From contig NVXM01000003.1 of the NCBI GenBank assembly GCA_002733865.1, positions 202,336 through 266,335 of the forward strand: a stretch of 64,000 nucleotides of DNA, written 5' to 3'. Below are positions 1 to 7,903 of this stretch, piece after piece. The notes beneath the pieces were generated by a model, which did no database searches, was not told the DNA's origin, and saw nothing but the letters and a program-made list of their open reading frames with translations. The position numbers were made by a program, and so were the translations under genes. The DNA is from Sphingopyxis sp. GTDB taxonomy: Bacteria > Pseudomonadota > Alphaproteobacteria > Sphingomonadales > Sphingomonadaceae. Positions within the stretch are counted from its first letter, which is position 1, and each line of letters starts with the position of its first letter.

Positions 1-2199
1 GTCGATGTCGACATTGAGCTGGGGTGCATCTTCGAGACTGACCGGGCGGACCTGATCAACGCGAGGATCCTGGGCTGCCATGCCGAGCAGCTGGTCGCGC
101 GCTCCAACCAGTGCCTGATAGCCGATATTGCCGGTGTCGACCAATTGCATGTCAAAGCCGGTCGCATTGCCCAGTTCTGAAACGGCGGGCGGGACAATCG
201 GAAAGATCATGCCGTCCTTATATTGCTGAAACTTCGCCGCAGCCCGCCCGGCGATCGCTTGCGCGCTGTTCTCCTGTCCGGGACGCTCTTCCCAGTCTTT
301 CAGACTGACAAAGGCAATGCCAGCATTCTGGCCCTGGCCGGAAAAGCTGAAGCCGTTGATTGTAAAGACGCCTTCGACATTGGCTTTTTCGTCTTCGATC
401 AGATAGTTTCTCACCAGATTGAGAGCCTTTTCGGTTCTGGCTTCCGTCGCGCCCGACGGCCCCTGGACCAGAACGAACATTTCCCCCTGATCCTCTTCCG
501 GCAAAAATGACGATGGCAGGCGCAGAAATATCAGGCCAACGCCGAGGATGATCACCGTATAGACCAGCATCGACCGCGGCCAGTTGCGCGCGGTTTTGCG
601 CACGCCACGCTCATATTTTGTTTTGCCGGATTCGAATGTATTGTTGAACCACCGGAAGAAACCGGCCAGCCGTCCGGTCCCGTCGGCCAGATTGGTCTCG
701 CGGGTTTTCAGCATGGTCGCACACAGCGCGGGGGTCAAAATAAGCGCAACGAGAACCGACAGTATCATCGCCGAGATGATGGTGACGGAAAACTGGCGAA
801 AGATCACGCCGGTCGACCCGCCGAAGAAGGCCATAGGGAGGAAGACCGCCGAGAGCACAAGGCCGATGCCGATCAGCGCACCACTGATTTCATCCATCGA
901 TTTGCGCGCGGCGTCTTTCGGCGAAAGTCCTTCTTCTTCCATCAGCCGTTCGACATTCTCAACCACGACAATCGCGTCATCGACCAGCAATCCGATCGCC
1001 AACACCATGCCGAACAGCGTCAGCGTGTTGATGGAAAAGCCGATCACAGCCATGACGGCGAATGAGCCCATCAGGACGACCGGGACCGCAATGGTCGGGA
1101 TCAGGGTTGCGCGCCAGTTCTGAAGGAACAGGAACATCACCAGGAAAACCAGCAGAACCGCCTCAAACAGTGTTTCGACGACTTGCTTGATCGATAACCG
1201 GACAAAAGGCGTTGTATCCAGAGGATATTTTACCTGTACGTCGGCCGGAAAGTCTCGAGAGATCTCCGCGACCTTCGCCTTTACGCCTTCGACCGTGGCA
1301 AGCGCATTCGCGCCGGGGGCGAGATTGATCGCGAAAGCGGCAGCGGGGCTTCCATTGTAGAGGGTGTTGACGGCGTAGGATTCCGCTCCCAGTTCGACAC
1401 GGGCAACATCAGCCAAGGTTACCTTTGCTCCATCCGCAGTCGATTTAAGGATGATTCCGCGAAACTGCTCTGGCGTCTGCAATCTGGATTGAACCGAGAC
1501 AGCCGCATTGAGCATCTGGTCGTCCGGTGCCGGTTGGGCTCCCAGCTGACCGGCCGAAACCTGCGCATTCTGCGCCCGGACCGCTGCGGTTACATCAGGA
1601 ATGGTGAGTTGGTAGGATGACAATTTTATCGGGTCGACCCATATCCGCATCGCATATTGGCTGCCGAACGACTGGGTTTGACCCACACCGTTCACTCTGC
1701 TGATGGGGTCCAGCAGCTTGGAGGCAACCAAGTCGCCGAGGTCGCTGGCGCTGTGGCTGCCATCTTCCGATACCAGACCGATCACCAGCAAGAAACTGTC
1801 CGTTGTCTTGCTCACTCTCACGCCCTGCTGCTGGACCTCTTGCGGCAGCAGCGGGGTTGCGGACTGGAGCTTGTTCTGCACCTGTACCTGCGCGGTATCG
1901 GGATCGGTACCCTGCTCAAAGGTCAGGGTGATGGTGACCGTTCCCGCAGACGAGGAACTGGACGAGAAATAGCGTAAATTATCGATGCCCTTGAGCTGTT
2001 GTTCGATAATCTGGGTTGTTGTCTTTTCAAGCGTTTCGGCATCCGCGCCAGGATAGTTGGCGGTGATCGTGACCGCTGGCGGAGCAATCGCGGGGAATTG
2101 CGAGACGGGCAGGTTGCTGATCGCCAGCGCACCGGCGATGATCAGCGCCACCGCGATCACCCATGCGAAGATGGGGCGGTCAATAAAAAAGCGTGACAT
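1..2199 (-). CDS. RND multidrug efflux permease (AcrB/MexB-HAE1 type), C-terminus beyond window
   Basis: Inner-membrane proton antiporter subunit of a tripartite efflux pump. The frame is open from the ATG at 2197-2199 down to base 1, giving 733 residues; AcrB-type permeases are usually about 1040, so roughly the last third lies off the left edge. Visible hallmarks are the N-terminal [15 protein letters not shown] start with TM1, the porter-domain segment [20 protein letters not shown], and the TM4 motif [15 protein letters not shown] near residue 405, whose paired Asp residues carry protons in this family. The stop of the adaptor gene lies 6 bases upstream, so the two are one operon, divergent from a TetR regulator. 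The substrate cannot be told from sequence. Confidence 0.95.
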   Translation of the reverse strand, partial: MSRFFIDRPIFAWVIAVALIIAGALAISNLPVSQFPAIAPPAVTITANYPGADAETLEKTTTQIIEQQLKGIDNLRYFSSSSSSAGTVTITLTFEQGTDPDTAQVQVQNKLQSATPLLPQEVQQQGVRVSKTTDSFLLVIGLVSEDGSHSASDLGDLVASKLLDPISRVNGVGQTQSFGSQYAMRIWVDPIKLSSYQLTIPDVTAAVRAQNAQVSAGQLGAQPAPDDQMLNAAVSVQSRLQTPEQFRGIILKSTADGAKVTLADVARVELGAESYAVNTLYNGSPAAAFAINLAPGANALATVEGVKAKVAEISRDFPADVQVKYPLDTTPFVRLSIKQVVETLFEAVLLVFLVMFLFLQNWRATLIPTIAVPVVLMGSFAVMAVIGFSINTLTLFGMVLAIGLLVDDAIVVVENVERLMEEEGLSPKDAARKSMDEISGALIGIGLVLSAVFLPMAFFGGSTGVIFRQFSVTIISAMILSVLVALILTPALCATMLKTRETNLADGTGRLAGFFRWFNNTFESGKTKYERGVRKTARNWPRSMLVYTVIILGVGLIFLRLPSSFLPEEDQGEMFVLVQGPSGATEARTEKALNLVRNYLIEDEKANVEGVFTINGFSFSGQGQNAGIAFVSLKDWEERPGQENSAQAIAGRAAAKFQQYKDGMIFPIVPPAVSELGNATGFDMQLVDTGNIGYQALVGARDQLLGMAAQDPRVDQVRPVSLEDAPQLNVDID

Positions 2200-2205
2200 G
2201 ACTAT

Positions 2206-3402
2206 CTACTTCTTTGGCTGGGCTTGTGGGGGAGCGGAGGAGGCACCCGCTTGCGGGTTTTTCGACGAGTCTTTCCACGGAACGGGCTTCACCGGCATTC
2301 CGGGGCGCAGCATCATGGCCCCCTCTACGACAACCTTGTCGCCCGGTTTCAGGCCGGATTTGACCAGCCAGTCCTGCCCGATCACCTGACCCAGGACAAG
2401 CGTCCGGGGCGTCAGCTTGCCACCCGGGCCAACGACCATGACGACGGCAGCGCCGGTGTCATCCCGGCTCACCGCGCGTTGCGGCACCAATATACCATCG
2501 GATTGTGATCCTTCAATCAGCCGCGCCCGAGCGAACATGCCCGGCAGCAGGAGATTGGACTTGTTTGGAAAAAGCGCCCGGATAGTCTGGGAACCGGTTT
2601 CCGGGTCGACGCTGACATCGGTAAACTGCAGGCGGCCCTCGGCGGGGTAGATGCTGCCGTCTTCCAATATCAGCTCAACCGCCGCAGCGCCATCGCCGCG
2701 GGTCAGGTCGCCTTCGGCAATCCGTTGCCGCAGCTTGAGGATTTCGGTGCTGGTCTGTGAAATGTCCACGAACACAGGATCGATCTTCTGGATGGTGGTC
2801 AGCGCGGTTTCTTGCGAGGCGGAAACGAGCGCGCCGGTAGTAACGAGCGATCGGCCGATCCTGCCCGATATCGGCGCGCGGATCGTTGTGCGGGCCAGAT
2901 CGATTTCAGCCGATTGCAAGGCGGCTCGCTGGGCAGCGACATCGGCACGCGCCTGACCGGCGGCGGCGACCGCGTCATCATAGTCCTGCCGCGAAACGGC
3001 GTTGATCTCGACCAGTTCGCCATAGCGTTTGGCCAGAGCCTCGCTGGCGGCGATGGAGGCGCGGGCGCGGGCGAGCGCTGCCTTGGCACTGGCGACCTGC
3101 GCGCTCTGCGGCTGGGCATCGATGCGATACAGCGGTTGCCCGCGCTTGACCGATTGCCCTTCCGTGAACAGTCGACGCGTGATCAAACCGCTCACCTGCG
3201 GCCGGACTTCCGATACTTCATAGGCTGTAATCCGTCCGGGAAGTTCGGTGGTCAGCGTCACTGGCTGTTCCGCAATGGTGATAACGCTGACCTCGGGTGG
3301 TCCTTGCGCGCTCCCTTCGTCAGCTGGATCGTTGCTGCAGGCAGCGAGCGTTGCACAAGCGGCAAGCAGCAAGGCCGATATTGCGGAGCGGAAAAAAGGC
3401 AT
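2206..3402 (-). CDS. RND efflux periplasmic adaptor lipoprotein (AcrA/MexA type)
   Basis: Membrane fusion protein that links the RND permease to an outer-membrane channel. 398 residues from the ATG at 3402. I prefer this start to an ATG 12 codons upstream because it puts a lipoprotein signal (MPFFRSAISALLLAAC) at the terminus; two LAAC lipoboxes give Cys16 or Cys22 as the modified residue. The barrel-sandwich half motif (VRPQVSGLITRRLFTEGQSV), the Ala/Gln-rich coiled-coil hairpin and the TTIRAPISGRIGRS return strand are typical. The C-terminal tail is Pro/Ala/Gln rich. No outer-membrane factor gene is visible; it may lie left of the window or elsewhere. Confidence 0.93.
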   Translation of the reverse strand: MPFFRSAISALLLAACATLAACSNDPADEGSAQGPPEVSVITIAEQPVTLTTELPGRITAYEVSEVRPQVSGLITRRLFTEGQSVKRGQPLYRIDAQPQSAQVASAKAALARARASIAASEALAKRYGELVEINAVSRQDYDDAVAAAGQARADVAAQRAALQSAEIDLARTTIRAPISGRIGRSLVTTGALVSASQETALTTIQKIDPVFVDISQTSTEILKLRQRIAEGDLTRGDGAAAVELILEDGSIYPAEGRLQFTDVSVDPETGSQTIRALFPNKSNLLLPGMFARARLIEGSQSDGILVPQRAVSRDDTGAAVVMVVGPGGKLTPRTLVLGQVIGQDWLVKSGLKPGDKVVVEGAMMLRPGMPVKPVPWKDSSKNPQAGASSAPPQAQPKK

Positions 3403-3426
3403 AGATATTTTTCTCTGTGCTGTTAT

Positions 3427-3446
3427 GTGAGTGAACACTCATTCAC
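3427..3446. promoter_or_regulatory. Imperfect palindrome, probable TetR operator
   Basis: GTGAGTGA-acac-TCATTCAC lies in the 97-base divergent spacer between the efflux adaptor and the TetR gene; 7 of 8 arm positions pair. TetR/AcrR regulators commonly bind such sites next to their own gene. Function inferred from position. Confidence 0.6.
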
Positions 3447-3499
3447 ACCGCAAATAGGGATGGGTAGTTTTTGGGTCAAGAGGAAAAAGGGTAAAGTCT

Positions 3500-4123
3500 A
3501 TGGTGGCGGAAGCGGATCACAAAAAAGAGCTGGATTTACAGACACAAAGAACGCTGGAGCGCCGCAGCAAAATCACCGACGCTGCCCGGAAGCTGTTTAT
3601 TGAAAATGGGTTCCACAATACCGGTATGGCGCAACTGTCGAAGGAATCGGGGGTTCTGGTCGGCCAGATTTACCGCGATTATTGCAGCAAGGAAGAAATC
3701 GTCTCGGCAATCGTGGAGTGGGATCTGCAGGAATCCCTCGCCGTTGAAGACTTGCGGGCTTCGATTGCGATCGAGGACCGAGACGCAGTGAAAGAGTGGA
3801 TCCGTCAATATGTCCGCGGCCCGGAAGATGACAGCGGCGTGCTGTTTGCGGAAATAGTCGCCGAGTCCTCTCGCAATCCGAAGATTGCAGGGATTACCCG
3901 CGAAGCTATGGAACAGATGCGGACGGCTATCGTCGATGCGCTGACGCTATTGTCTCCCGATCCGGCCAAGGCCGAAACGCGCGAGCGTCTGGCAAGGGCA
4001 ATCCTGTCGATATCCGGCGGCATGTTGATGCAACAATCGATCCCGCTTGGACAATATGACAAGAAGCTGAGCGATCATATCGTCGCGATGATTGATCGCG
4101 AAGTTTCCGCATTGGAGCAGTGA
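3500..4123 (+). CDS. TetR/AcrR family transcriptional regulator
   Basis: Predicted local repressor of the divergent RND pump. 207 residues. The N-terminal TetR helix-turn-helix is clear at about residues 23-70 (SKITDAARKLFIENGF, then GMAQLSKESGVLVGQIYRDYCSKEEI). The C-terminal half is an all-helical ligand-binding region resembling the AcrR/YbiH C-terminal domains. The ATG at 3500 follows a purine-rich GAGGAAAAAGGG stretch. Divergent arrangement with a palindrome in the spacer is the standard pump-repressor layout; the inducer is unknown. Confidence 0.92.
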   Translation: MVAEADHKKELDLQTQRTLERRSKITDAARKLFIENGFHNTGMAQLSKESGVLVGQIYRDYCSKEEIVSAIVEWDLQESLAVEDLRASIAIEDRDAVKEWIRQYVRGPEDDSGVLFAEIVAESSRNPKIAGITREAMEQMRTAIVDALTLLSPDPAKAETRERLARAILSISGGMLMQQSIPLGQYDKKLSDHIVAMIDREVSALEQ

Positions 4124-4390
4124 GGCGACCGGTGCAGTAGTGGTTGAATAGGGAGGCGTCCGAAGCAGATGGCACGCCCCATCTCTCGGTTTTCTCGTTG
4201 CGCAAGCTCGACGCAAAGATCACGCGGGGATTTGCCGATGAACAAGATTCGGCTGAAGAGCCGGACGATGGCCAGAATATAATCAACCGGCAGGCCCGTC
4301 CATTCATCCCCCTGAAGGCTCAGCCAGCAGCGCCGGAAGCACTGCCCGCTCGACGATGTCGGTGGTGATCTGGTGCATGTCGGGCTGGTT

Positions 4391-5338
4391 TTAATTGGTC
4401 GCGGTCATGACGATGACGGCGTCGAGTTCGGGCAGGATGACGACCTTATTGCCGCCGTTGCCCGACATATACCAGCCCGTGACGCTGCGCTCGGCGCTGC
4501 GAAACGCGCGCAGCCACCACAGATAGCCATAATCGTCGATTCCGGTGGCGCGGACATGCGGGATGAGCATCTCGTCTATCCAAGCGGCGGGCACCAGCCG
4601 GGTGCCTTCATATATTCCTCCATTGAGGACCAGACGCCCCAGCGGCACCAGGTCGCGGGCGCGGATTTCGAGCTGGCCGCCCGATTGCACCTCGCCGCTG
4701 GGCGAGCGCTTCCATTTGACCGCACCGATGCCGAGCGGCGCGAACAGGCGCTGTTCGACAAAATGGTCGAAGCGGATACCGCTGCGCTCCTGGAGATATT
4801 GGCCGAGCAGGAAGGCACCAGCGGTGCAATAGGAGAAGCGCCCAAAGCCCTTGGTATCGCGGACATAATCTTTCGCGACCGGGATCTGCAGCGCAAAGTC
4901 CCGCCACACCCGCTTCGGATACATTTTTTCCTCGTTGCCCGGGGATTTGGGTGTCCAGTCGTTGCAATCCAGCGCCGAGGACATGGTGAGCAGGTCGCGC
5001 AAGGTGATTTCGCCTTTTGGACCATTGGCCTGCGGCATCAGCAGCGCCCATGGCCTGTCGTCGACCGAGTCGATGGTACCATCGCCAATCGCCTGGCCGA
5101 TGGCGAGCGCCGTGATGCTTTTGGCGGCCGAACGGATATCATTGCGGACTTCGGGGCCGCCTTTGCCGAAATATTTCTCATATTTGATGATGCCGCCTTG
5201 CTCGACAATGACCGATGTCACTTTGCCGAGCTTGCCGCTGGCCAGAATGGTTTCGAGCCGGGCGAGGTCGAGAGTTTCGGCTTGTGCCGGCGTCGCAAGG
5301 GTCAGGAGCGTCATTAGCGCTGCGCATAAACGGATCAT
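4391..5338 (-). CDS. Serine hydrolase, beta-lactamase class C-like fold, exported
   Basis: Penicillin-binding-protein/esterase-like hydrolase with a Sec signal peptide (MIRLCAALMTLLTLATPAQA). 315 residues from the ATG at 5338, chosen over in-frame ATGs upstream because GGAGGTGG sits just before it and a signal peptide begins there. The SxxK nucleophile motif is S70-A-A-K73. The second family motif, normally YxN, reads Y170-C-T172, so the Asn is replaced. The C-terminal KTG/HTG position is SGNGGNKVVI. Altered motifs suggest an esterase or peptidase rather than a true beta-lactamase. It stands alone; the 267 bases between it and the TetR gene hold nothing I recognise. Confidence 0.85.
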   Translation of the reverse strand: MIRLCAALMTLLTLATPAQAETLDLARLETILASGKLGKVTSVIVEQGGIIKYEKYFGKGGPEVRNDIRSAAKSITALAIGQAIGDGTIDSVDDRPWALLMPQANGPKGEITLRDLLTMSSALDCNDWTPKSPGNEEKMYPKRVWRDFALQIPVAKDYVRDTKGFGRFSYCTAGAFLLGQYLQERSGIRFDHFVEQRLFAPLGIGAVKWKRSPSGEVQSGGQLEIRARDLVPLGRLVLNGGIYEGTRLVPAAWIDEMLIPHVRATGIDDYGYLWWLRAFRSAERSVTGWYMSGNGGNKVVILPELDAVIVMTATN

Positions 5339-5515
5339 TCGAGCCACCTCCATGTAAGCGTTTCTTACGCTTGTATCACTGGCCTGGTTAGAGGCAATTT
5401 CCGACTTGTTGATCTCCGTCACCATCACCACAGGGTAGCCGGATCGAGCGGAACTGTAAGCCCCTTCTATTTAGCGAACGGCGGCGGGCGTGTGCAGTGC
5501 GCCGGTTTGGGATGA

Positions 5516-5544
5516 TTGACAGTTACGGTCTATTTGTCTACTAT
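5516..5544 (+). promoter_or_regulatory. Sigma-70 type promoter of the toxin-antitoxin pair
   Basis: TTGACA at 5516-5521, an exact 17-base spacer, then TACTAT at 5539-5544; the toxin start codon follows 37 bases later. A near-consensus housekeeping promoter, overlapped by the palindrome at 5535-5552. Confidence 0.75.
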
Positions 5545-5552
5545 AGTGGACA
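5535..5552. promoter_or_regulatory. Palindromic operator over the -10 box of the TA operon
   Basis: TGTCTACTATAGTGGACA is an 18-base near-perfect palindrome, with one mismatched pair, covering the -10 hexamer. Antitoxins of the HigA type usually bind such sites to repress their own operon, so autoregulation is the likely role. Confidence 0.6.
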
Positions 5553-5581
5553 ACTAAGCGTGTTCCCGCAATATTGGCGAG

Positions 5582-5875
5582 ATGGTTCAGATCGTTCGCA
5601 CAGACGTTTACGAGCGCTGGGTTCACAAACTGAAGGACCGGAACGCGGTAGCTCGCATTTCGGTTGCTATCCGGAAGATTTCGCTAGGCAAATTTGGCGA
5701 TGTGAAGTCCGTTGGTGGAGGAGTTAGCGAGGTCCGGGTTGACCATGGGCCGGGCTATCGGCTCTATTTCACGCGTCGGCACAGCGGCGAGATCGTAATT
5801 CTGCTGTGCGGCGGCACCAAGCAAAGGCAGGGCTCCGATATCGCCCGGGCAAGGGAAATGGCGAAAAAACTGTGA
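5582..5875 (+). CDS. HigB/RelE-like toxin (addiction module killer protein family)
   Basis: Small 97-residue type II toxin. The pattern NAVARISVAIRKISLGKFGDVKSVGGGVSEVRVDHGPGYRLYF and the terminal ARAREMAKKL match the RelE/ParE-superfamily 'addiction module killer protein' group, whose members come first in the operon, before their antitoxin. By family it would be a ribosome-dependent mRNA interferase or gyrase poison; which of these is not decided by sequence. The stop codon lies 8 bases before the antitoxin ATG. It has its own strong promoter and operator just upstream. Confidence 0.88.
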   Translation: MVQIVRTDVYERWVHKLKDRNAVARISVAIRKISLGKFGDVKSVGGGVSEVRVDHGPGYRLYFTRRHSGEIVILLCGGTKQRQGSDIARAREMAKKL

Positions 5876-5883
5876 GTATTGCA

Positions 5884-6171
5884 ATGGCCGACAAAATCGA
5901 ACTGAAACCGTGGGATGTCACCGAATATCTCGATAGCGAAGAGATGATCGCCGAATATCTGGCGGTGGTTTTCGAGGAAGGCGATGCGGAATTGATCCGC
6001 GTCGCGCTCAATGATGTCGCGCGCGCGCGCGGGATGTCCGATCTGCAAAAGCAAACCGGCCTGTCGCGGTCTGCGCTGTACAAGGCGCTGGGCGAGGGGG
6101 GTAATCCGACGCTGGATACGCTGCTGGCGATTATGAAGGCGCTGGGGGTTAAGATGTCGGTGGTGGGGTGA
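5884..6171 (+). CDS. HigA-like antitoxin, XRE-type HTH (addiction module antidote family)
   Basis: 95-residue antitoxin partner of the preceding toxin. The start KPWDVTEYLDSEEMIAEYL is the characteristic opening of the addiction-module antidote family. The HTH follows at about residues 50-75 (MSDLQKQTGLSRSALYKALGEGGNPTLDTLLAIMKALG). I chose the ATG at 5884 because family members begin near here; an in-frame GTG at 5872 would overlap the toxin stop as GTGA and is a credible alternative. It likely neutralises the toxin and binds the palindrome over the promoter. Confidence 0.88.
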   Translation: MADKIELKPWDVTEYLDSEEMIAEYLAVVFEEGDAELIRVALNDVARARGMSDLQKQTGLSRSALYKALGEGGNPTLDTLLAIMKALGVKMSVVG

Positions 6172-6305
6172 TTGCTTAGGTCGAACGCGGACTGTTCGTA
6201 AAATCGGAGTAGGTCCTCAAATCTAAGAATGAAATAAATGACTATACAATTTTGTCGTGATAATGCGCCATTAGATTGACCAGCATTTCGGAAAAGGACT
6301 CCAGA

Positions 6306-7379
6306 ATGGTAAACGCTGCAGAAAACGAAGAACTTCGAACTGAAGAAGAGATTGATGAAGTTCCTTATGTCGAATTTGATATTTCTGTTTCACCATCTGA
6401 CCCCAGTTTGGAACTTTTAGCGAAAAAAATTCAGGAAAAGGATATCATTATTCCTTTCTATCAGAGGAGATACGTCTGGAAAATTGATCAAGCATCAAAA
6501 TTGATTGAATCATTCCTTATGGGGCTGCCGGTTCCTCAGGTCTTCTTGTATGTAAACGACGAAGATCAACTCGAAGTGATTGATGGGCAACAACGATTGA
6601 TGTCCGTCAAGTATTTCTTTGAGGGGTTCTTTGGAGAAGAAGACGCTAAGGGAAATCGAAAGATATTCAAACTAAAAGGGCTTTCTGAACGATCAGAATA
6701 CAACGGTAAAAAGTTCAGTGAACTCTCGGTAAAAGATCAAAGGAAGCTTAAGAATTCAACGCTTCGCGCGATAAATATTAAGCAGCTTAAGCCTCATGAG
6801 GGCTCCGATAGCGTTTTTCATATATTTGAACGATTAAATACCGGTGGGACGATGCTCAAACCACAAGAGATCAGAAATGCGGTATATCGCGGTCCAATCG
6901 TAGAATCTTTGAAAGAATTGAATCAAGATCCAGACTGGCGAAAAATTTTGGGTATGCCGCAACCGGATAAGAGCCAAAAGGACGTTGAGCTCATTTTGAG
7001 ATTGTTCTCATTATTCGAGGTTTGGGATGATTACGAGAAGCCCATGCTGCGTTGGTTAAATGGAACCATGAAGGAAAACAGGAACTTTGACACTGAGCGC
7101 GCGGACCGGTTTTTTGAGAAATTTGGCGAAGTGACCCAGATAATAAATGAAAATTTGAAAAAGCCGTTCCGTCCAAAGCGGGTCATTAATGCCGCTGTCA
7201 TGGAGGCAGTCATGGTTTCGATGCTTGAAAACCCCGACATTGACGGAGAAGTTCTGGCACGGAATTATGATGATTTGCTAAATGACGAAGATTTTAGTCG
7301 ATTTATAACTGGTCCAACTACGGACACGTTGATGGTTAAATCTAGATTGACGCGGGCCGCTGAGATTCTGGAAAAATGA
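6306..7379 (+). CDS. DUF262 domain protein (ParB/sulfiredoxin-like GmrSD-N type)
   Basis: 357 residues. The DUF262 core is obvious: IPFYQRRYVW at 49-58, then the VIDGQQRLMS motif with D93-G94-Q95-Q96-R97. In GmrSD restriction enzymes and related defence proteins this fold hydrolyses NTP and couples sensing to an effector. Here the C-terminal DUF1524 HNH nuclease is absent, so the protein is the sensor half only, and its partner gene starts inside its stop codon (ATGA overlap). The ATG at 6306 is preceded by AAGGA at good spacing; a TTG at 6276 is in frame but less likely. Base composition is distinctly AT-rich against neighbours, suggesting horizontal gain. Confidence 0.9.
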   Translation: MVNAAENEELRTEEEIDEVPYVEFDISVSPSDPSLELLAKKIQEKDIIIPFYQRRYVWKIDQASKLIESFLMGLPVPQVFLYVNDEDQLEVIDGQQRLMSVKYFFEGFFGEEDAKGNRKIFKLKGLSERSEYNGKKFSELSVKDQRKLKNSTLRAINIKQLKPHEGSDSVFHIFERLNTGGTMLKPQEIRNAVYRGPIVESLKELNQDPDWRKILGMPQPDKSQKDVELILRLFSLFEVWDDYEKPMLRWLNGTMKENRNFDTERADRFFEKFGEVTQIINENLKKPFRPKRVINAAVMEAVMVSMLENPDIDGEVLARNYDDLLNDEDFSRFITGPTTDTLMVKSRLTRAAEILEK

Positions 7380-7888
7380 CTAGAAATGAAGTCCAAGAAT
7401 ATCTGAATAAAATAGACGATTTGACTCGGGAGATTAATCAGCATGTGCCTGATTCAGGTCCGAGTTCTACAATTTTTAGAGCCGATCTGGCTGGATTGCT
7501 GGTCGTATCAATCGCCTCAACATACGAAACCTGTGTTAAAGAAACGCTTATTTCTTACGCCAACGGACATCATCAAGCATTTGGTAATTTTGCGACGAAC
7601 AATTTTTCAAAAATGAATAGCAAAATAAATATCGGTGATTTGCACAAGTATACAAAATTGTGCGATTCATCGATAAGCACGAAGTTCAAAGATGGCCTAA
7701 AAGCCCGTAAAAATCTATTATATGAGCGAATTGGGAAAGATATAGTCGAGGCATACAACCAAATTTTATCTTGGCGTCACGACTTCGCGCATGCGTGGAT
7801 AAGAAACACCACAATCGAGGAAGCAATGAGCACTCATCACTTGGCTAAGCGGGTGTTGTACGAATTTGCACAGAGCTTTGAATCCTAG
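7376..7888 (+). CDS. HEPN-domain protein, probable RNase effector paired with DUF262
   Basis: 170 residues, mostly helical. Near the C-terminus WRHDFAHAW gives R134-x4-H139, the Rx4-6H catalytic signature of HEPN ribonucleases. The N-terminal helix and the layout resemble the MAE_28990/RiboL-PSP-type HEPN families, which are known neighbours of DUF262 genes. The start codon overlaps the DUF262 stop by four bases, so translation is coupled. I infer a two-gene toxin-antitoxin or anti-phage module, with DUF262 as sensor/regulator and HEPN as RNA-cleaving effector. AT-rich like its partner. Function not demonstrated. Confidence 0.8.
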   Translation: MTRNEVQEYLNKIDDLTREINQHVPDSGPSSTIFRADLAGLLVVSIASTYETCVKETLISYANGHHQAFGNFATNNFSKMNSKINIGDLHKYTKLCDSSISTKFKDGLKARKNLLYERIGKDIVEAYNQILSWRHDFAHAWIRNTTIEEAMSTHHLAKRVLYEFAQSFES

Positions 7889-7903
7889 TGTTCTAGGTTT
7901 GGC

